A DNA stretch of 64,000 nt from Rhodopseudomonas pseudopalustris (GTDB lineage Bacteria; Pseudomonadota; Alphaproteobacteria; Rhizobiales; Xanthobacteraceae), in NCBI RefSeq assembly GCF_900110435.1, contig NZ_FODT01000005.1, positions 248,001 through 312,000 of the forward strand, given 5' to 3'. The translations under genes and the position numbers were made by a program. Below the pieces are notes generated by a model, which searched no databases, was not told the origin of the DNA, and saw only the letters and a list, made by a program, of their open reading frames with translations. Each line of letters starts with the position of its first letter. The first letter of the stretch is position 1. This document shows, piece by piece, positions 49,377-58,758 of this stretch.

Positions 49377-51278
49377 ATGCTTCGAGGAATACGCAACGCC
49401 TCATCCAACTGGTTCGGCAAGACCGTCATGATCATCGTGATGGGCGTGCTGATCATCAGCTTCGCGGTCTGGGGCATTGCCGACATCTTCCGCGGGTTCG
49501 GCCGGTCGACGCTCGCCCAGATCGGCGGCACCGAGATTTCCACCGAACAATTCCGGCAGACCTACAACGACCGTCTGCAGCAGATCGGCCGCCAGTTCGG
49601 CCGGCCGCTGACCCCGGACCAGGCGCGCGCCTTCGGCATCGATCGCCAGGTGCTGCAGCAGGTCATCGCGGAAGCGGCGCTCGACGAGGACGCGCGAAGG
49701 CTCCAGCTCGGCCAGTCCGACGACGAGACGATGCGCAGCATCCTCAACGATCCGAGTTTCAAAGGCACCAATGGCGCATTCGATCCAGGCCGCTTTCAGC
49801 AGGTGATCCGCCAGTTCGGCTTCACCGAGCAGCGTTACATCGCCGAGCAGCGCAAGGTCGCGCTGCGGCGACAGATCGCCGGCACCATCACGGCCGGCCT
49901 CGCGCCGTCGAACACGATGCTGCTGGTCGCGAGCCAGTTCCAGAACGAGCAGCGCGCGATCGACTATCTGAAGCTGACCGATGCCCAGGTCGGAACGATC
50001 GAGCCGCCCTCCGCTGAAGCGCTCGCGGCGTTCTACGAGGATCACAAGGCGCAATTCCGCGCGCCCGAATATCGCAAGGTCGCATTCGTCGCGCTGACGC
50101 CGGAGTCGATCGCCAAATGGACCGACGTGTCCGACGCGGACGCGCGAAAACTGTTCGACGAGCGCAAGGACAAACTGTCGACGCCGGAGAAGCGCCAGGT
50201 CTTGCAGATCGTCTTCCCGAATGCCGAGGAGGCGCAGGCGGCGCGCGCCAGGATCACCGAAGGCGCCTCGTTCGAGGACATCACCAATCAGCGCGGGCTG
50301 AAACCGGCGGACGTTGAACTCGGTCTGGTCGGCAAGGCCGAGATGCTCGATCCGGCGGTGGCGAAAGTCGCGTTCGCACTGCCGCTCAACGAGGTCAGCC
50401 AGCCGATCCCGGGCGCGTTCGGCACCGCGCTGGTCAAGGTCGCCAAGATCGAGCCCGGCGTGCAACCGAGCTATGAAAGCGTGGCGCCGACGATCAAGCG
50501 CGACGTCGCGCTGGAGCGCGCCCGCGCCCAGGTGATGGCCCAGCACGATAAGATGGAAGACGCCCGCGCCGGCGGTGCCAACGTCATCGAGGCGTCCAAG
50601 ATGCTCGGCCTCAACGCGGTGACCATCGAGGCGGTCGACCGCTCCGGCCGCGGCCCGGATGGTCAGCCGGTGAAGGACATCCCGCAGGGTCTCGAACTCG
50701 CCACCTCGGCGTTCAACAGCGATGTCGGCGTCGACACCGAGCAGATCAACTATCAGAACGGCTATGTCTGGTTCGACGTGCTCGGCGTGACGCCGTCGCG
50801 CGAGCGCAGCCTCGCCGAGGTCAAGGATCAGGTCGAGGCGCGCTGGCGCACCGAACAGGTCACGAGCCGGCTGCGGACCATGGCCGCCGAACTGGTGCAG
50901 AAGCTCGGCGCCAATGGCAAGCTCGCCGAGGTCGCGCCGCAAGGCGTCAAGGTCGAGACGGCGTCCGGGTTGAAGCGCGAGGGCGCGACGCCGGGCGTAC
51001 CGGCCACGGTGGTCGAGGCGGTGTTCCGCACGGCGAAGGACGGAGTCGGCCAGAGCCCGGGCGGCAACGGCAATGAGTGGTTCGTCTATCGCGTCACCGA
51101 CGTCACGGTGCCGCCCGTCGATCTCGCCTCCGACGATGCGAAGAAGCTGAAGGACGCTTTGCTGCAGCGGATGAACGACGAACAGGTCGGCGAATATATC
51201 GCTTGGCTCGAGCGGGATATCGGCACCAAGATCAACCAGCAGGCGGTAGCGCAGGCGACGGGGGCGGCGACCAATTGA
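49377..51278 (+). CDS. ppiD: PpiD-like periplasmic foldase (SurA-N and rotamase domains)
   Basis: A 633-residue membrane-anchored chaperone. It starts MLRGIRNASSNWFGKTVMIIVMGVLIISFAVWGIADIF, the PpiD-type anchor, then SurA-like helices (GGTEISTEQFRQTYNDRLQQ), a parvulin-like region (about 260-370, VLQIVFPNAEEAQAARARI), and a C-terminal helical part. It helps outer membrane and secreted proteins fold next to SecYEG. ATG 49377 starts the anchor. The trpD gene starts 39 bp after the stop codon; co-transcription is likely. Confidence 0.9.
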   Translation: MLRGIRNASSNWFGKTVMIIVMGVLIISFAVWGIADIFRGFGRSTLAQIGGTEISTEQFRQTYNDRLQQIGRQFGRPLTPDQARAFGIDRQVLQQVIAEAALDEDARRLQLGQSDDETMRSILNDPSFKGTNGAFDPGRFQQVIRQFGFTEQRYIAEQRKVALRRQIAGTITAGLAPSNTMLLVASQFQNEQRAIDYLKLTDAQVGTIEPPSAEALAAFYEDHKAQFRAPEYRKVAFVALTPESIAKWTDVSDADARKLFDERKDKLSTPEKRQVLQIVFPNAEEAQAARARITEGASFEDITNQRGLKPADVELGLVGKAEMLDPAVAKVAFALPLNEVSQPIPGAFGTALVKVAKIEPGVQPSYESVAPTIKRDVALERARAQVMAQHDKMEDARAGGANVIEASKMLGLNAVTIEAVDRSGRGPDGQPVKDIPQGLELATSAFNSDVGVDTEQINYQNGYVWFDVLGVTPSRERSLAEVKDQVEARWRTEQVTSRLRTMAAELVQKLGANGKLAEVAPQGVKVETASGLKREGATPGVPATVVEAVFRTAKDGVGQSPGGNGNEWFVYRVTDVTVPPVDLASDDAKKLKDALLQRMNDEQVGEYIAWLERDIGTKINQQAVAQATGAATN

Positions 51279-51317
51279 CGACGGCGTGAGCCGGAGTCAG
51301 GTCGCCGATGGCGGACA

Positions 51318-52334
51318 ATGATTGATTTCAAGGCAATTATCGCAAAGGTCGCGACCGGCGCCACGCTGACTCGGGACGAAGCGGCGAGCGCGTTCGACGG
51401 CATGATGTCGGGCGACGCGACGCCGTCGCAGATGGGCGCGCTGCTGATGGGCCTGCGGGTCCGCGGCGAGACCGTCGACGAGATCACCGGCGCGGTGTCG
51501 ACGATGCGCGCCAAGATGCTGACGGTCGATGCGCCGGCCGACGCGGTCGACATCGTCGGCACCGGCGGCGACGGCTCCGGCTCGGTCAATGTCTCGACCT
51601 GCGCCTCGTTCATCGTCGCCGGCTGCGGCGTCCCGGTCGCCAAGCACGGCAACCGCGCGCTGTCGTCGAAGTCCGGCGCCGCCGATGTGCTGAATGCGCT
51701 CGGCGTCAGGATCGACATCACCCCCGAACATGTCGGGCGCTGCGTGACGGAGGCGGGCATCGGCTTCATGTTCGCGCCGACGCATCATCCGGCGATGAAG
51801 AACGTCGGCCCGACCCGCGTCGAACTCGCCACCCGCACCATCTTCAATCTGCTCGGGCCGCTGTCCAACCCCGCCGGGGTCAAACGCCAGATGATCGGCG
51901 TGTTCTCGCGGCAATGGGTGCAGCCTTTGGCGCAGGTGCTGAAGAATCTCGGCTCGGAGTCGATCTGGGTGGTTCACGGCTCCGACGGGCTCGACGAGAT
52001 CACACTGTCCGGCCCGACGGCGGTCGCCGAACTGAAGAACGGCGAGATCAGAACCTTCGAAGTCACTCCGGATCAAGCCGGCCTGCCGCGCGCCCATGCG
52101 GAGGCGCTGCGCGGCGGCGACGCCGAAGCCAACGCGGTGGCGCTGCGTTCGGTGCTGGAAGGCATGCCCAGCCCCTATCGCGACGTCGCCCTGCTCAACG
52201 CCGCGGCGGCGCTGGTCGTGGCCGGCAAGGCGAAGGACCTGAAAGAAGGCGTCGCGCTCGGCGCCAAATCGATCGACAGCGGCGCGGCCGAAGGCCGGCT
52301 GCGGCGGCTGATCGCGGTTACCGCGGCCGCGTGA
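51318..52334 (+). CDS. trpD: Anthranilate phosphoribosyltransferase
   Basis: Second specific step of tryptophan synthesis; 338 residues. Motifs: [19 protein letters not shown] for [21 protein letters not shown], and [14 protein letters not shown]. No trpE or trpG is adjacent, so tryptophan genes are split in this genome. The stop codon is followed at once by the trpC ribosome site (AAGGAG at 52334-52339), and trpC starts 12 nt after the stop. Confidence 0.97.
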   Translation: MIDFKAIIAKVATGATLTRDEAASAFDGMMSGDATPSQMGALLMGLRVRGETVDEITGAVSTMRAKMLTVDAPADAVDIVGTGGDGSGSVNVSTCASFIVAGCGVPVAKHGNRALSSKSGAADVLNALGVRIDITPEHVGRCVTEAGIGFMFAPTHHPAMKNVGPTRVELATRTIFNLLGPLSNPAGVKRQMIGVFSRQWVQPLAQVLKNLGSESIWVVHGSDGLDEITLSGPTAVAELKNGEIRTFEVTPDQAGLPRAHAEALRGGDAEANAVALRSVLEGMPSPYRDVALLNAAAALVVAGKAKDLKEGVALGAKSIDSGAAEGRLRRLIAVTAAA

Positions 52335-52345
52335 AGGAGCATCGG

Positions 52346-53143
52346 GTGTCGGACATCCTGAACAAGATCGAGGCCTATAAGCGCGAGGAGATCGCCGCCG
52401 CCAAGCGCGAGCGTCCGCTCGCCGCGTTGCAGGCCGACGCGCGCGCCGCGCCGCCGCCGCGCGGCTTCGTCAGCGCATTGCGCGCCAGGCTCGCGGATGG
52501 CGACTACGCGCTGATCGCCGAGATCAAGAAGGCGTCGCCGTCGAAGGGGCTGATCCGCCCCGATTTCGATCCGCCGGCGTTGGCGAAAGCCTACCAGCAA
52601 GGCGGCGCGGCTTGTCTGTCGGTGCTGACCGATACGCCGTCATTCCAGGGCCATCTCGATTATCTGGTCGCGGCGCGCGCGGCGGTGTCGCTGCCGGCGC
52701 TGCGCAAGGACTTCATGTACGACACCTATCAGGTGGTCGAAGCCCGCGCCCATGGCGCCGATTGCATCCTGATCATCATGGCCGCGCTCGACGATTCCGA
52801 GGCCAGGGACATCGAGGACGCCGCGCTGGATCTCGGCATGGACGTGCTGCTCGAAGTCCATAACCATGCCGAACTCGACCGCGCGCTCGCGCTGCGCTCC
52901 CCCATGATCGGGGTCAACAATCGCAATCTGCGCACTTTCGAGGTCACGCTCGCGACCAGCGAGGCGCTGGCGCCGCTGATCCCCTCGGACCGGCTGATGG
53001 TCGGCGAGAGCGGCATCTTCACGCCCGACGATCTGGCGCGGCTGGCACGGGTCGGGATGTCGACCTTCCTGGTCGGCGAAAGCCTGATGCGCCAGCAGGA
53101 CGTCGCCGCCGCCACCCGCACGCTGCTCGCCCGCGCGGCCTGA
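52346..53143 (+). CDS. trpC: Indole-3-glycerol phosphate synthase
   Basis: TIM-barrel enzyme of tryptophan synthesis; 265 residues. Motifs: [20 protein letters not shown] (catalytic Lys), [48 protein letters not shown] and VGESGIF. It starts with GTG 52346 (product [16 protein letters not shown]) with AAGGAG 6 nt upstream. It is in the trpD-trpC-moaC run; moaC follows after 7 bp. Confidence 0.97.
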   Translation: MSDILNKIEAYKREEIAAAKRERPLAALQADARAAPPPRGFVSALRARLADGDYALIAEIKKASPSKGLIRPDFDPPALAKAYQQGGAACLSVLTDTPSFQGHLDYLVAARAAVSLPALRKDFMYDTYQVVEARAHGADCILIIMAALDDSEARDIEDAALDLGMDVLLEVHNHAELDRALALRSPMIGVNNRNLRTFEVTLATSEALAPLIPSDRLMVGESGIFTPDDLARLARVGMSTFLVGESLMRQQDVAAATRTLLARAA

Positions 53144-53150
53144 CGATCTC

Positions 53151-53663
53151 ATGGCGAAGACAGCAAAGGCGGCCCCGCCCGCCCTCACCCATATCGGCGC
53201 CAGCGGCGAGGCGCGGATGGTGGACGTCTCCGAGAAGCCCGCGACCGAACGCGTCGCGGTCGCCGAAGGCCGCGTGGTGATGAAGAAGGCCACGCTCGAT
53301 CTGATCCTGAACGGCGACGCCCAAAAGGGCGACGTGCTCGGCACCGCAAGGATCGCCGGCATCATGGCGGCCAAGCGCACCTCGGAGCTGATCCCGCTGT
53401 GCCATCCGCTGGCGCTGTCGAAGGTGACGGTCGACATCACGCCCGACAAGAAGCTGCCCGGCTGCATCGTCCGCGCCACCGTCAAGGTCACAGGACCGAC
53501 CGGCGTCGAAATGGAAGCGCTGACCGCGGTGTCGGTCGCCTGCCTGACGATCTACGACATGATCAAGGCCGTCGAACGCGGCGTGCGGATCGAGGCGATC
53601 CATCTGATTGCGAAAACCGGCGGCAAGTCGGGGCATTACGTCGCAGACGCGAGGTCCAAATAG
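53151..53663 (+). CDS. moaC: Cyclic pyranopterin monophosphate synthase
   Basis: Molybdopterin synthesis; 170 residues. Motifs: [52 protein letters not shown] and [20 protein letters not shown] with the conserved active-site residues. In related genomes, as I recall, moeA follows directly; here the genes from the P-type ATPase to the hypothetical at 60268 lie in between. Confidence 0.97.
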   Translation: MAKTAKAAPPALTHIGASGEARMVDVSEKPATERVAVAEGRVVMKKATLDLILNGDAQKGDVLGTARIAGIMAAKRTSELIPLCHPLALSKVTVDITPDKKLPGCIVRATVKVTGPTGVEMEALTAVSVACLTIYDMIKAVERGVRIEAIHLIAKTGGKSGHYVADARSK

Positions 53664-53700
53664 GATAGCATTGGCGGTAGTCGGGAGTCAGACCACGCCA

Positions 53701-56289
53701 ATGTCGACAGTCCCATCGCGCCCCACCCCGCTGACCGGCCTCAGCCAAGCCGAGGCCATCGAGCGGCTGACCAACGAAGGCCCCAACGAACTGCCGAGTC
53801 CCGACCGGCGCACGCTGTTCCGGATCGTGTTCGAGGTCTTGCGCGAACCGATGCTGGCGCTGCTGCTCGGCGGCGGCGTGGTCTATCTCGCGCTCGGCGA
53901 CCTCAAGGAAGCTCTGATCCTGTTGGTGTTCGCCAGCCTCTCGGTGGTGATCACCGTGGTGCAGGAGAGCCGCACCGAACGCGTGCTGGAAGCGCTGCGC
54001 GACCTCACCAGCCCGCGCGCGCTGGTGATCCGCGACGGCGAGCGCCAGCGCATCGCCGGACGCGAAGTGGTGCGGGGCGATCTGATGGTGCTGTCGGAAG
54101 GCGACCGCGTCGCCGCCGACGCCGTGCTGCTGCAGGCCGACGACATCCAGGCCGACGAGTCGCTGCTGACCGGCGAATCCGTGCCGGTGCGCAAGATCGC
54201 GCGCGACGAAGCCAACGCCGCACCGCAGGGCCGTCCCGGCGGCGACGATCAACCCACCGTCTATTCCGGCTCGCTGGTGGTGCGCGGCGGCGGCATCGCC
54301 GAGGTGATCGCCACCGGACCGCGCAGCGAGATCGGCAAGATCGGCCAGGCGCTCGGCACGCTGGAGGCCGAACCGCCGCGGTTGCAGACGCAGACGCGCA
54401 AGCTGGTGCGGGTGTTCGCTGTGGTCGGCGGCGCGTTCAGTCTGCTGGTCGTCGTGCTGTACGGCCTGCTGCGCGGAAGCTGGCTCGACGCGGTGCTCGC
54501 CGGCATCACCGTCGGCATGTCGATGCTGCCCGAGGAATTCCCCGTCGTGCTCGCGGTGTTCATGGCGATGGGCGCATGGCGAATCTCGCAGGCCCGCGTG
54601 CTGACCCGCCGCGCCGCCGCGATCGAGGCGCTCGGCTCGGCGACCGTGCTGTGCACCGACAAGACCGGCACGCTGACCGAGAACAGGATGTCGGTCGCCG
54701 AATTGCGGCTCGCATCCGGCGCGGCGTTCCGGCCGCGCGAGGTCGGCGATCTGCCCGACGCGTTCGGTTTGCTGCTCGAGACCGGCCTGCTCGCCTCCGC
54801 GCCCGACCCGTTCGATCCGATGGACCGCGCATTGCATCGACTCTCCGCCGATCACCTCCCCGACCGCAGCGGCGTACGCAGCATGGTGCATTCCTACGGC
54901 CTGCGCCGCGATCTGCTGGCGATGACCCAGGTCTGGCGCGATCACGACGATCCGGGCGATTTCATTGTCGCCGCCAAGGGTGCGCCGGAAGCGATCGCGC
55001 GGATATGCGGCCTCGACGACGCCGAACGCGGCCGATTGTCAGGCATCGTCGATGCGATGGCCGCCGATGGCCTGCGCGTGCTCGGCGTCGCCCGCGCCGC
55101 CCATCCCGACGAGGACTGGCCCGAGACCCAGCTCGGCTTCCGTTTCAAGTTTGTCGGCCTCGTCGGCCTGGCTGATCCGCTGCGCGAGGCGGTACCGGCT
55201 GCGGTCGCCGATTGCCGCACCGCCGGCATCCGGGTGGTGATGATCACCGGCGACTATCCGGCGACCGCACAGGCGATCGCGCGCCAGGCCGGCATCGCGG
55301 CCGACACCGTCGTCAGCGGCGACGAGATTGCGCAGCTCGACGACGCCGCATTGGCGCAGCGGCTGCGCGACGCCACCGTGTTCGCGCGGATCATGCCGGA
55401 GCAGAAGCTGCGCATCGTCGCGGCGCTGAAAGCCGACGGCGAAGTCGTCGCGATGACCGGCGACGGCGTCAACGACGCGCCGTCGCTGAAGTCGGCGCAT
55501 ATCGGCATCGCGATGGGCGGCCGCGGCACCGACGTCGCGCGCGAGGCCTCCTCGATCGTGCTGCTCGACGACGACTTCGCGTCGATCGTCAAGGCGATCC
55601 GGCTCGGCCGGCGGATCTACGACAATCTCGTCAAGGCGATGGGTTTCATCTTCGCCGTGCATGTCCCGATCGCGGGCCTCGCTTTGCTGCCGCTGCTGTT
55701 CGGCCTGCCGATCCTGCTCGGCCCGATCCACATCGCATTCCTGGAGATGATCATCGATCCGGTGTGCTCGATCGTGTTCGAGGCCGAGACCGCCGAGGAC
55801 GACGTGATGCGACGGCCGCCGCGCGATCCCGACCAGCCGCTGTTCACCGGTGCGCTGATCGGTTGGGGTCTGGTGCAGGGGCTGCTGGTGTTCGCGGTCG
55901 TCGCCGGCGTGTTCGTGATCGGCCAGTCCCATGCGATGCCGGAAACCGAGCTGCGCGCCTTGACCTTCTTCGCGCTGGTGCTGAACTTCGTCGGCCTGAT
56001 CTTCGTCAACCGCTCGTTCAGCACCTCGATCCTGACGGCGCTGCGTCGGCCGAACCCGATGCTCGCGGTCGTGTTGCTGATCGTTGCGGGCGTGCTCGGC
56101 CTCAGCCTCGCCTGGCCGTGGCTGCGCGATCTGTTCAAGTTCGGACCGCTGTCGTGGGAGGATCTCGGTCTGACCGCCCTCGCCGCGGCCGCGCCGCTGA
56201 TCATCCTCGAACTGATCAAGCCGCTATGGCGCGGCCGGATCGGAAGCGCCGCGTCGCAGCGCCCCGTCCAAGTACAGTCTCGAGGCTGA
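53701..56289 (+). CDS. Cation-transporting P-type ATPase (P2 type)
   Basis: An 862-residue ion pump. It has an N-terminal cation ATPase domain (LTGLSQAEAIERLTNEGPNELP), the actuator LTGES loop (DESLLTGESVPV), the M4 site SMLPEEFPVVLAVFMAMG, the phosphorylation motif CTDKTGTLTENRM, the hinge MTGDGVNDAPSLKSAHIGIAM and an M6 of EMIIDPVCSIVFEAE. The M4 PEEFP in place of the Ca pump PEGLP leaves the ion uncertain. ATG 53701, 37 bp after moaC. A RIME-like repeat lies 14 bp after the stop codon. Confidence 0.92.
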   Translation: MSTVPSRPTPLTGLSQAEAIERLTNEGPNELPSPDRRTLFRIVFEVLREPMLALLLGGGVVYLALGDLKEALILLVFASLSVVITVVQESRTERVLEALRDLTSPRALVIRDGERQRIAGREVVRGDLMVLSEGDRVAADAVLLQADDIQADESLLTGESVPVRKIARDEANAAPQGRPGGDDQPTVYSGSLVVRGGGIAEVIATGPRSEIGKIGQALGTLEAEPPRLQTQTRKLVRVFAVVGGAFSLLVVVLYGLLRGSWLDAVLAGITVGMSMLPEEFPVVLAVFMAMGAWRISQARVLTRRAAAIEALGSATVLCTDKTGTLTENRMSVAELRLASGAAFRPREVGDLPDAFGLLLETGLLASAPDPFDPMDRALHRLSADHLPDRSGVRSMVHSYGLRRDLLAMTQVWRDHDDPGDFIVAAKGAPEAIARICGLDDAERGRLSGIVDAMAADGLRVLGVARAAHPDEDWPETQLGFRFKFVGLVGLADPLREAVPAAVADCRTAGIRVVMITGDYPATAQAIARQAGIAADTVVSGDEIAQLDDAALAQRLRDATVFARIMPEQKLRIVAALKADGEVVAMTGDGVNDAPSLKSAHIGIAMGGRGTDVAREASSIVLLDDDFASIVKAIRLGRRIYDNLVKAMGFIFAVHVPIAGLALLPLLFGLPILLGPIHIAFLEMIIDPVCSIVFEAETAEDDVMRRPPRDPDQPLFTGALIGWGLVQGLLVFAVVAGVFVIGQSHAMPETELRALTFFALVLNFVGLIFVNRSFSTSILTALRRPNPMLAVVLLIVAGVLGLSLAWPWLRDLFKFGPLSWEDLGLTALAAAAPLIILELIKPLWRGRIGSAASQRPVQVQSRG

Positions 56290-56302
56290 TCGCCGCTTGT
56301 TC

Positions 56303-56345
56303 GAGCATGATCCCGAAAAGTGGCCCGCGGTTTTCGGAGAAGATC
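56303..56345. repeat. Partial RIME-like palindrome
   Basis: GAGCATGATCCCGAAAAGTGG on the left arm and GGTTTTCGGAGAAGATC on the right, the same family as 26030-26079, but the right end (expected TCATGCTC) has decayed to GCGCC. It lies between the P-type ATPase stop and the converging small zinc-protein stop. Confidence 0.8.
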
Positions 56346-56354
56346 GCGCCGCCG

Positions 56355-56555
56355 CTATGCCGAGATTCGCGCGTCGGCATAGCGGTCGATGACAAACCGG
56401 CTGGTGTTGTCGCAGTCGACGCATCGATAGATGTGACGCTCGAACTCGAAGCTACGTCCGACCGGCCGCGGCTCGACCCTCGCGAGTTGCATGGTCGCGC
56501 CGCAGACCGGGCAGCGCGCGGGATCGAACGTCAATCTGTCGTTTCCCCAGACCAT
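56355..56555 (-). CDS. Small zinc-ribbon-like protein
   Basis: A 66-residue protein, MVWGNDRLTFDPARCPVCG..., with two Cys pairs (CPVCG and CVDCD) about 34 residues apart, a likely zinc ribbon. A strong GGAGGAAG ribosome site stands 4 nt before ATG 56555. Its 5' half overlaps, in another frame, the 3' end of the next gene upstream (56452-56925), by 104 bp. Similar small CPxCG proteins of unknown role are frequent in Bradyrhizobium. Confidence 0.75.
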   Translation of the reverse strand: MVWGNDRLTFDPARCPVCGATMQLARVEPRPVGRSFEFERHIYRCVDCDNTSRFVIDRYADARISA

Positions 56556-56925
56556 AATACTTCCTCCCCATTGGCCGAAATCGCTCGAACGTGACGTCGC
56601 CATCAGTGCCCCGGCTGAAACCGGACAGCCTGATCGCGGCCCCGCCCTTCGGCGGCGGATCGTCGTCGTCGTCGAGCCTGCGCAAGGCCGCCAGGATCGA
56701 CGCCAGCGGCACGGTCCGGCCGGAGCCCGGCAACGACCGCAGCCACGGCTGGTGCTCGACCGCGTTGGCGTCGGACGCCCATGAGGAGAGGATGGCCCGC
56801 TTTTCCGCGGCGCAGAGCGCGTCGTCGCGCAGCACCTGATCGGGATGGTCGTGGACCGTGACCGCGTTTTGCGGTCCCGCGATCGCGCGGGGCCGTCTCC
56901 TAAATTCAATCGTCCTCGAGTGCAT
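56452..56925 (-). CDS. Small protein of unknown function, ASDANAV type
   Basis: A 157-residue protein beginning MHSRTIEFRRRPRAIAGPQNAVTVHDHPDQ with AEKRAILSSWASDANAVEHQP, a pattern found in short rhizobial proteins of unknown role. A GGGAGGA ribosome site lies 5 nt upstream and a sigma-70-like promoter at 56969-56996. The last 50 or so codons run into the small zinc-protein gene in a different frame; either the overlap is real or a frameshift has replaced the original end near 56600. The residues after GFSRGTDGDV may therefore not be native. Confidence 0.65.
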   Translation of the reverse strand: MHSRTIEFRRRPRAIAGPQNAVTVHDHPDQVLRDDALCAAEKRAILSSWASDANAVEHQPWLRSLPGSGRTVPLASILAALRRLDDDDDPPPKGGAAIRLSGFSRGTDGDVTFERFRPMGRKYYGLGKRQIDVRSRALPGLRRDHATREGRAAAGRT

Positions 56926-57294
56926 ATCAATCCTCCCGAACTACTCCTTTCATGACGGGACGCAACGAGAATTAGAAATAGCCGGAACGTTTTCAAGGGG
57001 CCTGCCGAAAATTTCTCAGGTCCGGGGCATCCGTGCACCGGCTCGGCCGAGCCGGTCGCGTCGACGTCGACGTCGAAGCGGATCGCGATCCGGTCGGACC
57101 AAGGACCGTTACCACTGATAGTTGCAATCAGCGACAGAACGGCCCGGATGCTGGAACGCACACCCGGGCCGACTGCCCGGCTGCGCGGAATGGTGCGTAT
57201 TTTTCGCCGACTGCAAACCTGAATTTAACAAGTCTGCGATGCAATCCGCAGAATCGCCGATCATGGCGGAGCTTCGGTAACGCGAGACTTTGCA
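56926..57294. other. 369-bp intergenic region
   Basis: The region between the divergent small-protein gene (start 56925) and the PilZ gene (start 57295). Its left side holds the promoter listed next; the rest contains no gene or repeat that I can support. It includes CGTCGACGTCGACGTCGAAG, a short run of repeated CGTCGA units. Confidence 0.6.
56969..56996 (-). promoter_or_regulatory. Candidate sigma-70-like promoter
   Basis: On the minus strand TTGAAA (56996-56991) and TAATTC (56974-56969) with 16 bp between. It points to the small-protein gene that starts at 56925, about 40 bp downstream. Consensus-like, but not tested. Confidence 0.45.
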
Positions 57295-57543
57295 ATGACC
57301 CAGCCGAGACGATTTGCACGCGTACGCCCGAGCGGGCTGGTATCAAGCCAGGCCAGCCTGATCGTCGGCCCCAAACTGCCGGTGGTCCCCTGCTCTGTCG
57401 TGGACTACTCTGCCGGCGGCGCCTGCGTCGAGCTGAATGCCGACGCGACGCTGCCGCCGAGATTCGAGCTGCTCCACGGCGGCACCAAGAAGAAGTGCCG
57501 GATGGTCTGGAAGCGCGGGCGCCGGATCGGCGTATCGTTCTGA
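57295..57543 (+). CDS. PilZ-domain protein
   Basis: An 82-residue single PilZ domain, a likely receptor for the second messenger cyclic di-GMP. Both binding motifs are intact: RxxxR in RRFAR (Arg5, Arg9) and DxSxxG in DYSAGG (about residue 37). The end GRRIGVSF is the typical last strand. Single-domain PilZ proteins act on motility or polysaccharide machinery. Its neighbour on the opposite strand is a MotB-like gene (57655-58515). No diguanylate cyclase is in the window. Confidence 0.88.
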   Translation: MTQPRRFARVRPSGLVSSQASLIVGPKLPVVPCSVVDYSAGGACVELNADATLPPRFELLHGGTKKKCRMVWKRGRRIGVSF

Positions 57544-57654
57544 TATGTCGCGCGAGACAAGCGGCGGGACGACAGCCTGATCCTGGAAATTATCGCGTTG
57601 TCGAGCGAAGTCACTTCGTTGCTGATTCAATCAGCACCGGAAGAGCTCGCGTTT

Positions 57655-58515
57655 TCAGCGCTGCAGACTAGGCGGCAGCGGCGGGTTCTCCCGCAGCAGA
57701 CTGATCGTCACCCGGCGGTTGGCGGCGAGCGTCGGCGCTTCTGGAAACAGCGGTTCGCCGTCGCCCTTGCCGGCCACTAACATGATGCGGCTCGTAGCCA
57801 GCCCTTCGCGTTTCAGGACCTGACGCACCGCGTTGGCGCGGCTCGTCGACAGATCGAAGGCATCGTATTCGTCGTCGGCGTTGACCGGCGCGGCCGCGGT
57901 ATGGCCGACGATCGAGACGCGCAGCGCGGTGGCGCGCAGCGGCGCCGCGAGTCGCGCGATCAGCATCCGCGTGCGCTCATACGGCACCGCCGAGCCTTCC
58001 GGAAACATCGGACGGCCATCCTGATCGGTAAGCTCCAGATTGAGACCGAGCGGCGTTTCCTCGAACACCACGTTCTTGGAGAGCTCGGCCAGTTCGGGCA
58101 CGTCCTGCAGCGCCTGGCGCAACGACGCCGACGCCAAGGCGAACTCACGTTCGGCCTTGGCCTTGGACGCCGAACTGCCCGCACCTCCGGTCTCCTCCAG
58201 ATGCGGCGTGTTACTGGCCTGATCGGGCGCGACGTTGGTCTTGCTGCGGATCTTGCCTTGCACCGGCACGCCGTCGGTTTCGACCACGCCGGCGAAACGG
58301 GAGTCCTGCTGCACGCCGAAAGCTTCGCGCATCGAGCCGGCGACGATTTGCAGCTTTTGCAGATCCTGCGTCGAGAACGACACCAGCATGACGAAGAAGC
58401 TGACCAGGAGCGCCATCAAGTCGGCGAAGGTCACGAACCAGCCGTGGCCGAGATGCGCCTCTTCGGTGCTTTTCCGTTTGCCGGACGAGAGATTCCGGCC
58501 GTTTCCGTTCAGCAT
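57655..58515 (-). CDS. MotB-like OmpA-domain protein without MotA partner
   Basis: A 286-residue protein with a MotB plug helix FVTFADLMALLVSFFVMLVSFS, containing the proton-binding-type Asp (D32), a linker of about 130 residues, and a C-terminal OmpA/MotB peptidoglycan-binding domain (VSIVGHTAAAP, DLSTSRANAVRQVL, AANRRVTISLL). No motA lies beside it, so it may pair with a MotA elsewhere or be an envelope protein of another type. The usual GHTD of the domain reads GHTA. Convergent with PilZ; 111 bp between. Confidence 0.88.
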   Translation of the reverse strand: MLNGNGRNLSSGKRKSTEEAHLGHGWFVTFADLMALLVSFFVMLVSFSTQDLQKLQIVAGSMREAFGVQQDSRFAGVVETDGVPVQGKIRSKTNVAPDQASNTPHLEETGGAGSSASKAKAEREFALASASLRQALQDVPELAELSKNVVFEETPLGLNLELTDQDGRPMFPEGSAVPYERTRMLIARLAAPLRATALRVSIVGHTAAAPVNADDEYDAFDLSTSRANAVRQVLKREGLATSRIMLVAGKGDGEPLFPEAPTLAANRRVTISLLRENPPLPPSLQR

Positions 58516-58758
58516 CGGCCTGAGTCCAACGCTGTCGACGAGCCGTCTCTATCGTCACTGTCGATGCGCATGAGCGGATCGCCGCTGATCTCTTCCCGTG
58601 CCACGCCTTCGGAGAAATATCCGTGCGTCGCGGCGCTACCTCGTCTGTTCTAGACAGCACACATGAAGAAACGGTTGTCGATTGGCGACAATGTTTCTTA
58701 ACGATTATGCGCTTCTGCCCGCCTCGCCATTACGGTCCGTTCCTGTTAGGCAGGCTAC

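Noticed and set aside
51279..51317. trp attenuator before trpD
   Set aside because: Only 39 bp separate the PpiD-like stop from trpD, with no Trp codon run and no alternative stems.
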